Shown one piece after another: positions 57,731 to 64,000 of a DNA stretch of 64,000 nt. How positions within the stretch are numbered: the stretch's first letter is position 1; each line of letters starts with the position of its first letter. Under the pieces are notes generated by a model, which worked only from the letters and a program-made list of their open reading frames with translations, did no database searches and had not been told where the DNA came from. The DNA is from Pascua guehoae (Eukaryota > Basidiomycota > Tremellomycetes > Trichosporonales > Trichosporonaceae). The stretch spans positions 2,504,246-2,568,245 of the forward strand of contig BCJX01000002.1 of NCBI GenBank assembly GCA_001600415.1. Reading direction: 5' to 3'. The position numbers were made by a program, and so were the translations under genes.

Positions 57731-58933
57731 GGGGCTGGGGTGGGAGGAGGGTAGTGGCCAGTAGTGGAACTGTGTTGGACTGCTGCAGGAGGATGGAGAA
57801 TGAGACAAGACGACGAGGCGACAGGAACCACACCGGCAACGAGGTACGGGGAGGCAAGGGGAAGCGAGTGACACTGTAACAGCCGGGCCAGCCGGAGGTT
57901 ACCACTACTACTACTCGAGCACCCACCACCAACTCTGTCTACAGGCTGCGAAGAGCCAAGACTGCGCTACCAAGGGGAAGGATGTGCACAGTGTGCTGCA
58001 CTACTGTGTACACGGGGGGCGCGGGGGCGGGAGAAGCGAGGCAGGCTGCGTGAAACGGGAAACAATGCCATTGGAATTTGAATGACGACTCCTGGCAGCA
58101 GGCGCCCATCAGGCCATCAGGCCCATCAGGCGACCGCCCTGCACGGGGAGAGTATTTGTACGTTTGTGTACGCCACCTGTACGTAGCGGACCTGGAAGAG
58201 CCATGAGGCGCACACAAGTCGACGCCAACTAATATCGCGCTGCCGAAGAATCCCAGCGTGCACAGCAATGACTCGGCAGGGTGCAGTATGCAGACAAACT
58301 GGGTGCGTTTGCACCCGCGAGCAACAAAACTGCTGCGCGGTGTCCTCGCAGAACGAGTGCATGCGCTCAACGCATTTGGCTGTGGGGCGCGTGATGGAGG
58401 ATCAGGATGTCCAGGGAAAACGTGCAAGGCAGGAGCTTGTCCAGCCCTGCATGCAGTTTACTGCCCATTGACTCGCAACAGGCTCACCGACCAGCCCGTC
58501 GCCGCCCATTGCCCAACACGGCTAGTCTTTTGCAATCTGTGTCGATTCCCAGAACCTTATCGGCTGTAAACAAGCCGCAGAAACGTGCCAGCTAGCGCAG
58601 GCACAAACAAGAGCCGACAATGCGAAACGCTGCCAACGGCGACGACCACGACTTTGAGGCATGGAACAGTCGTCGATGCAATGTTGATCGACAGACCAGA
58701 CGCACGACAGACGCACACGCACAAGAGTCCAACACCATGCCAGATGGACGAGACAAGACACCAGCCGCAAGACACTAGCAAAACGATCCAAACGACGGCC
58801 AGGCCCAGCCATTCCACAAGTGTGACAGACGCCACAGCCGATTGCCTCCTCATCCGACGTCGTTTGTCTCCTTCCACACCAGGGAATGAGGCCCCGCCGT
58901 CGTGGGGTGCGGATACACGACTGCGGGCAAACT

Positions 58934-59210
58934 GGGGCAGTTTGGGCAGTTTGGACAGTTTGGACCAGGTTGGACCGTTTGGACCAGTTGGGACAGGTCG
59001 GCCTGCGCGGCGCATGAGCAGCGGCTGGGTGTGGAGACGGCCGTTGGTGCGAGCGGTGTGCGGCGGTGGGCGGTGGGCGGTGGGCGGTGGTGTGCGGTGG
59101 TGTGCACCAGTGCAAGCGGCACAATGCGATGTGATGCGATGGAGCGCAGAAGGCAATGCACCACGCACACCGCACCGCACACCGCACCGCACACCGCACC
59201 GCACGCACAT
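58934..59210. repeat. Cluster of short tandem repeats
   Basis: Three successive types: ggcagtttg/ggacagtttg units (58934-58990), (cggtggg) units forming four G-triplets (59063-59090, quadruplex-prone on the plus strand), and accgcaccgcac units (59161-59205). The same cluster generates the misleading long open frames. Confidence 0.8.
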
Positions 59211-59432
59211 GACACGCCCATCACACGCAACACGCCGCGGCCGAACGACATACACGACGCCAACAACACGCAACGCACACACCACCGCTGCCCGGTACAC
59301 ATGCCGAGTCGGCACACACCACCACTGCCCGGCACCGAATCCAACCCTCCCAAACCCGGCCCCCTGCCCCGCCCACGACAAGCTTCCTCTCCCCACCCAA
59401 ACCCGACCACCTGCACCCACGACAAGCTTCCT

Positions 59433-59446
59433 CCCCCCCCCCCCCC
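59433..59446. repeat. Poly-C tract (14 C)
   Basis: Run of 14 C directly after a short direct repeat (cccacgacaagcttcctc occurs at about 59375 and again ending at the tract). Confidence 0.85.
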
Positions 59447-61355
59447 GCCCAACACGACACGGACTCACCCGAGCTGAGGACGATAAAGCTCGGCCCGGCC
59501 TGCGTGCGCGGCGCGGTGCCCACGGCGACACCGCCCCAGTCGTCGAATGCCATCCGGTGTGGAGGGGTGACGGGGGGGGTTGCGATTGGGGTGGTGCTTG
59601 GGTTCGGGGGCGGGCGCAGGGGGGTAGGTCGGGCTCGTGGTGGCTCACAGTCGAAAGGCAGGCCAGCCTCGTGGCAGAGCAGTCGAGCGCGGGGGAGTGG
59701 GCTGGCGGCGAGAGAAGAGGGGGGCGGGGGGTAAATGCGTGCGGGTGCGAAGGGTGCCAAGTGGAGGTCGAGGAGAGGGGAGGAGGAGGGGTTGAGGGGT
59801 TGGGGGTCGAGGTTGGGGGGTTGGGGGCGGGGCGAAGAGGGAGAATGAGATGGGACGACCAGTCGAGAAGAAAAGACGAGGGAAGGAAAAAGCAGACGGG
59901 GGGTAAAGAAGGTGCAAGTGTGGAGAATGGCGAGAATAATGAACAAACGAGACACAGTATCAAACTTGTCTGTATGGCGGGTCGGGGTCACTGGCTGGCA
60001 ACAAGAATGGTCCATGTGCAGACACGACACGACAGGACAGTAGTGCATAGCGCAATGCGGCTGCGGCTGCGGCATCCATCCACCATGGTGCCTATGCATT
60101 CCAAGCTACAGTAGCTCTTGCACGCCTGGGTGGCCTGGCCTGGGTGGATTCGGGCATCGTGTCGCGCGCACGGTCCGCCTGCGCCTCGGCCCGCGTCTTG
60201 TCTCGTCTCGCATCGTCTCGTCTGGCCTGCAGCCATGCGACGCGATTCACGCAGAGCTAACATGTACACATGTTACGAGGTTGGTTCCAGGATACAAATA
60301 ATGTACAGGACGGCAGAGCTTGAGTATGGCGAGTGTTTGGCACATGTTTACAGCATTCCCATTGTCTGGAGTGCAGGCCCTGCAGCCAGCAGAGTGTGGG
60401 GTGCCGTGGGCCCATCCCTGCCGCCATGCAATCAATCGCGAGCACCCAGGAGCCATGTCGCGCCTGTCGCGCCGACTTTTTCTAACATGATACACGTAAC
60501 ACGCCAAACATGGTTGCGCGTCGTACGTCAGTCAGTCTGGGCGATCGAAACTGTCATCACATCGGCACAGCGCGCGCGATTGGCACGGCGACCGACGTCA
60601 ACGACCAAGGAGCACCGTCGACTTGACGTTTGACTCTCACGCCAAAATATTGTACATCGTACAAACATCTGGCAGGCTCACGCATGCATGCACCTGCCGG
60701 GCTGGCGGGCCGCCCTGCTGGCCTGATGCAAGCTGTAAGCTCACCCTAGCCCTAGCCTTTGGGTCCGGCATGCAGGGCGGGGGGTGAGCGCGTCGGACGC
60801 GTCCGCGTCAGGACTCTTATGTCCGAGGCACGTCCACGAGGTTGGGTGCAGCACTGCAAGCTCTTGGGTCCAGGGAAACGGCACCTTGGCTGTCCTGTAC
60901 CAGTCCTTAATTGGCCGTGTCTGGCCATGACAGTCGTAAACAATCAACAATGCAGAATCCACGTCCACATGTCCATGTGTCATTGTCCACATGGCATGGG
61001 TCTTAGCACCCGCAGCAGTGTAGGTGGCCATCACCGACAGAGGCACAACTTTCCATCCAGGCTATCATAATAGTTGCCCTCTGCCCAGCACAGCCATTCC
61101 TACACAAAGTGCCACTCCCATGCGCCAGAATGCCGCGCACACAAAGCCGCTCCCACACGCCAGAATACCGCGCCAGAATACCGCGCCAGCAGAGTCAATG
61201 TCCATGCATGTACCAAGGCACATGTGCCCCGGTCGAGTAAGAGGTGACGACGCCCCAAGGCGGCGATGTGTGTGCTGCGAGGGAGGAAGAGGCGGCGGTG
61301 TGTGTGCTACGAGGGAGAAAGGGAAATCTAAACAACGGACCAAACAATTGTCTGT

Positions 61356-63886
61356 CTAGTTGTGGCTCGTGACCGTCCACTGGTCGAGCGCAACGCTCGG
61401 AGGTGTGACATAGTCGCTGTCCGAGAGACCAGGCCACTGGGGGGTCCAGAGGACCTCGACGCTCATCGAGCCACCAGCAGGGTTGTCAATGGTGAGGACC
61501 GTAGTGCCCGTGTTCTCAAGGTTGTCAGCCGCAGTCGCACCCGATGGGAGCGTGAGGCTGCCCGAGATCGGGGTGGGCTCCATCGAGCCAAAGGTGAGGC
61601 CAGCGGGGGTGGAGTTGAGAATCTTGACCTTGAGAGTCTGGCCGCCAAGCGAGAGGGTAACCTCGTCAGTGCCAATGCCGCCGTCATTAATGGTGCCGTT
61701 GGTGTGCACGCGCCACATAATGTCCTGGTTGGAAGGCACGTTGGAGACCTCGTCCTGGATGAGGAGCTGGCGACGTCCGTTGATGAAGCGGATACCACGC
61801 TTGACAGTGGGGGTACCGTACGCGGCCGACATGTCGAGCGTAGCAAAGGCAGAGTCGTCCGTACCAATCTCCATGTAGGGAGCTGCGCCCTGCGCTGTGC
61901 CCGACGAGCCAAACTTGACAGTGGGGACCGAAGCCGCCGCGGGGTTCTGGTTGGCATTGTTGATGAGGATTGTGTTCTGGCCCTGAGTGGCCGCGCGGTA
62001 GTACTGCCAGCGGGCAGAATCGGCAGCCTCGGACGAAAAGTAGCCCGGAGCAAGGTACTGGCCAGAGCCGAGGTCACCGGCCCAGCGCTGTCCCATGGCG
62101 TCATACACAAAGTCGCCGAGGTCGAGGTTGCCGTGCGTCTGGTGGCCTGTGAGGTTGCCGGCCTTGATAGCCCAGTACGAGCCAGAGTTGTCCGACCACG
62201 ACGAACGGGCAGTAGCCCACTCGCCACGCGGGTCGTCAAAGTGGCGGTCGAGCGGGAGACCGTTCCACCACGCGCCCTCGACAGTGGGGTCGTACCAGAA
62301 CATGGAGAACGGCTCAGCCGAGTCATAGTGGTCGCGCTGGTACAGAGTGTAGCGGGGCTCGTTGAACGTCTTGCCCCACAGAAGGAGCGAGTTGGCAGTC
62401 GACGAAAACTTGTTCGGGCCGTGGTCACCGTAGTTGAAGAGCGACGTCATGCCCTGAACGTACATGTGGTAGAGCGACGTGAGGTTGTAGCCAGCGTTGG
62501 CGCTAGCAAGGCCCTGGTCGTCGCCCTGGGCAGTCGTGAGCGCCGAGACAATCTCGGCGGCGCCAGTGGTACCAAAGTACCAGTAGTTGGCCGTCTCGGC
62601 CCAAGTGCCGTCGTCGTACGCGCCCTCAAAGCAGTTGGACCTGGCCAGGGTGACGGCCGTGGGGAGAACCTTTGCGGCAAGGCCCGTCGTGTCCTCGTCC
62701 ATAATCGCGAGCGAAGCCATGATGAGACCGCCCATCGAGACGCAGTTCCAGTTGCCGTCAATCAGCTGCGAACGGCCGGTAAACCAGGCCCAACCGGGTG
62801 CGGGGTCCGCGTTGACGGCCTGGTCACCCCAGTAGAGACCCAGGTCGGTGATCCAGCCACGAATCTGGGTCCTCTGGGCTTCGGTAAAGGCGTCGTAGCA
62901 CCAGTCGTAAGCAATAGCGTAAGCGCTGCAGAACTCGGCCGTGTCGAGGAAGTGGCCCTCGGCGTTCCAGCGAGTGTTGTTGTTGGCACCAAACGTGCCA
63001 CCGTTCTCGAGCTCCTTGAAGACGCGGTCCGAATAGGTCGTGTCGCCAGTGATGCGGTATGCGTACGCCCAGTCCTTGATCTTCATCTTCATCTCACGGG
63101 CGACATCGAGAACACCCGAGCCATCGAGGCCACCATCAATGTTGTACGGCACAACGTCGTCGTTCAGCGTCTTGGTCGCGTTGGCAATGATGGTCGCGTT
63201 CCAGAACGAAAGGTAAGGGTCCTGAGCGATCAGGCCGTTCTTCAGGGCGTCCCACTGGTAGCCAGCGCCGATGAGGCGAGGGTGAGCGCGAAGGCTCGAC
63301 GACGACGGAGGCGACGGGTCGGCAGGCCAAGCAGCGACAGCCGAGGCCTGGGTAGCGGGCGCGCCAAGACCATCCGTGGCAGTCTGATCGTCAGCATGGG
63401 CCAGTTAGGCGAGTAGAGCAGGGCACGTGCGGCGACACTCACGCCAGTGGCATAGGCGGGGAGCATGTACGTGTCGGTAGCGACAGCGAGGTAAACCTCG
63501 CCGTTGGCGCCGGTCTGAGTCTGGGCGGCCATGTTGGGGTCGGCAATGTAGTTGAGGAGGGTTGGGACCGCAGTGTTGCCAGAGTCGGCGCCCTTGGTAC
63601 CAGTGGGGAAGGCAGTGTTGTCAACGGGGGCGTTGCTGTTGTCGTTCGAGTTGCCGCCAGTCTTGCCGCTGTTTCCTTCGCTCTTGCTGTTGTCCTTGTT
63701 GTTGTTGGCAGCGCGAGAGCCGAGGACACCTCCGACTACGGCACCGACGATACAAAGGAGAGCAATGATACCGACAGTGATCCACAGTCCCTTGCGAGAC
63801 TTCTTGGGTTGTTTGGAATAGGGCTCGGAAGAGTTGGTCGCATATGGATTCTTGTTGGACATGGGGTCTGAGTCGGAACGACGCAT
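61356..63886 (-). CDS. Membrane-anchored heparinase II/III-like protein
   Basis: Type II membrane protein with a polysaccharide-lyase-like (heparinase II/III) ectodomain. Two exons: 63886-63443 and 63383-61356 (intron 63384-63442, phase 0), 823 aa. A cytosolic tail (MRRSDSDPMSNKNPYATNSS) is followed by a membrane helix (GLWITVGIIALLCIVGAVVGG), an Asn/Ser/Gly linker, then the catalytic region: RLIGAGYQWDALKNGL, the toroid segment with SAYAIAYDWCYDAFTEAQRT and DGNWNCVSMGGLIMAS, YWYFGTTGAAEIVSAL, and the beta-sandwich start HQTHGNLDLGDFVYDAMGQR then WAGDLGSG, which matches the family's H-x-H-x-D-x-GSF-like block. A second in-frame ATG at 63862 would still keep the anchor. Substrate unknown; it may cleave or bind uronic-acid glycans at the cell surface (family inference). 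The CDS is complete. Confidence 0.88.
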
Positions 63887-64000
63887 GGCGAAGAGAATCG
63901 CGTTGCGAGCGGGACGGAGGCGATGAAGGGGCGGTGTGGGTTGTGAGGCGAGAGGGGTAGAGAGAGTTTAGGAGGGCGCCAAGGAGGGCGAGTGCGGCGG

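Larger units (their letters stand above)
57625..61355. other. 3.7-kb repeat-rich, gene-poor region
   Basis: Contains the unplaced 5' end of the CaaX gene, several simple repeats and a poly-C tract. Two long overlapping open frames on opposite strands (58585-60114 and 58557-59963) are low-complexity readings of repeats and are not accepted as genes. From about 60.1 to 61.3 kb no feature was recognised; the last part should be the 3' side of the heparinase-like gene. Confidence 0.5.

Noticed and set aside
58557..60114. Two long overlapping open frames on opposite strands (509 and 468 codons)
   Set aside because: Both translate simple repeats (Thr/Arg/His-rich or Pro/Ser-rich), have no domain or codon-like structure, and overlap each other fully. 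They arise from GC-rich tandem repeats.
61362..63416. 684-codon plus-strand frame opposite the heparinase-like gene
   Set aside because: Antisense shadow; no family match, and the minus strand carries clear motifs.

Overview
The window is nuclear DNA of a basidiomycete fungus, most likely a Tremellomycete and possibly a Trichosporonales yeast such as Vanrija, Apiotrichum or Cutaneotrichosporon. The genes are GC-rich and split by many short introns (about 40-70 nt) with GT..AG ends and CTAAC-type branch points. Every tRNA gene seen has an intron after position 37. The gene set includes a dual hybrid histidine kinase of the Cryptococcus Tco2 type and CAP10-like (GT90) and GT61 glycosyltransferases. 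The genus is inference; the fungal assignment is firm.

Layout: 1.1-6.9 kb (+) dual hybrid histidine kinase; 7.3-8.7 kb (-) CRAL-TRIO/Sec14-like protein with two microexons; 11.2-13.5 kb (+) arylsulfatase with two frame breaks, one at the active-site motif; 14.6-17.1 kb (+) unrecognised polytopic membrane protein; 17.5 kb (-) tRNA-Gly; 18.0-20.7 kb (-) CCT8; 21.0 and 21.8 kb (-) initiator tRNA-Met and tRNA-Lys; 22.5-24.4 kb (-) NOT2; 25.2-25.7 kb (+) SF3B5; 26.3-28.3 kb (-) GT61; 28.3-35.0 kb gene-poor with a tandem tRNA-Glu array; 35.0-37.5 kb (-) GT90; 39.6 kb (+) second initiator tRNA-Met; 40.3-44.3 kb (+) SQS1; 46.4-48.5 kb (+) ferric reductase; 49.6-50.9 kb (-) HEM3; 51.7-53.6 kb (+) septin; 55.2-57.6 kb (-) CaaX-tailed low-complexity protein; 57.6-61.4 kb repeat-rich and gene-poor; 61.4-63.9 kb (-) membrane-anchored heparinase II/III-like protein.

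Most genes are housekeeping: chaperonin, CCR4-NOT, SF3b, Prp43 cofactor, septin, heme synthesis. Four genes concern extracellular or Golgi glycans (sulfatase, GT61, GT90, heparinase-like), which fits a fungus with elaborate surface polysaccharides. The ferric reductase and HEM3 lie tail to tail and share heme biology. No bacterial-type operon, CRISPR array or intact transposon was found. The most unusual items are the sulfatase frame breaks, the tRNA-Glu array with fixed exons and variable introns, the intron-bearing initiator tRNA with an atypical anticodon stem, and the Ras-like prenylation tail on a disordered protein.
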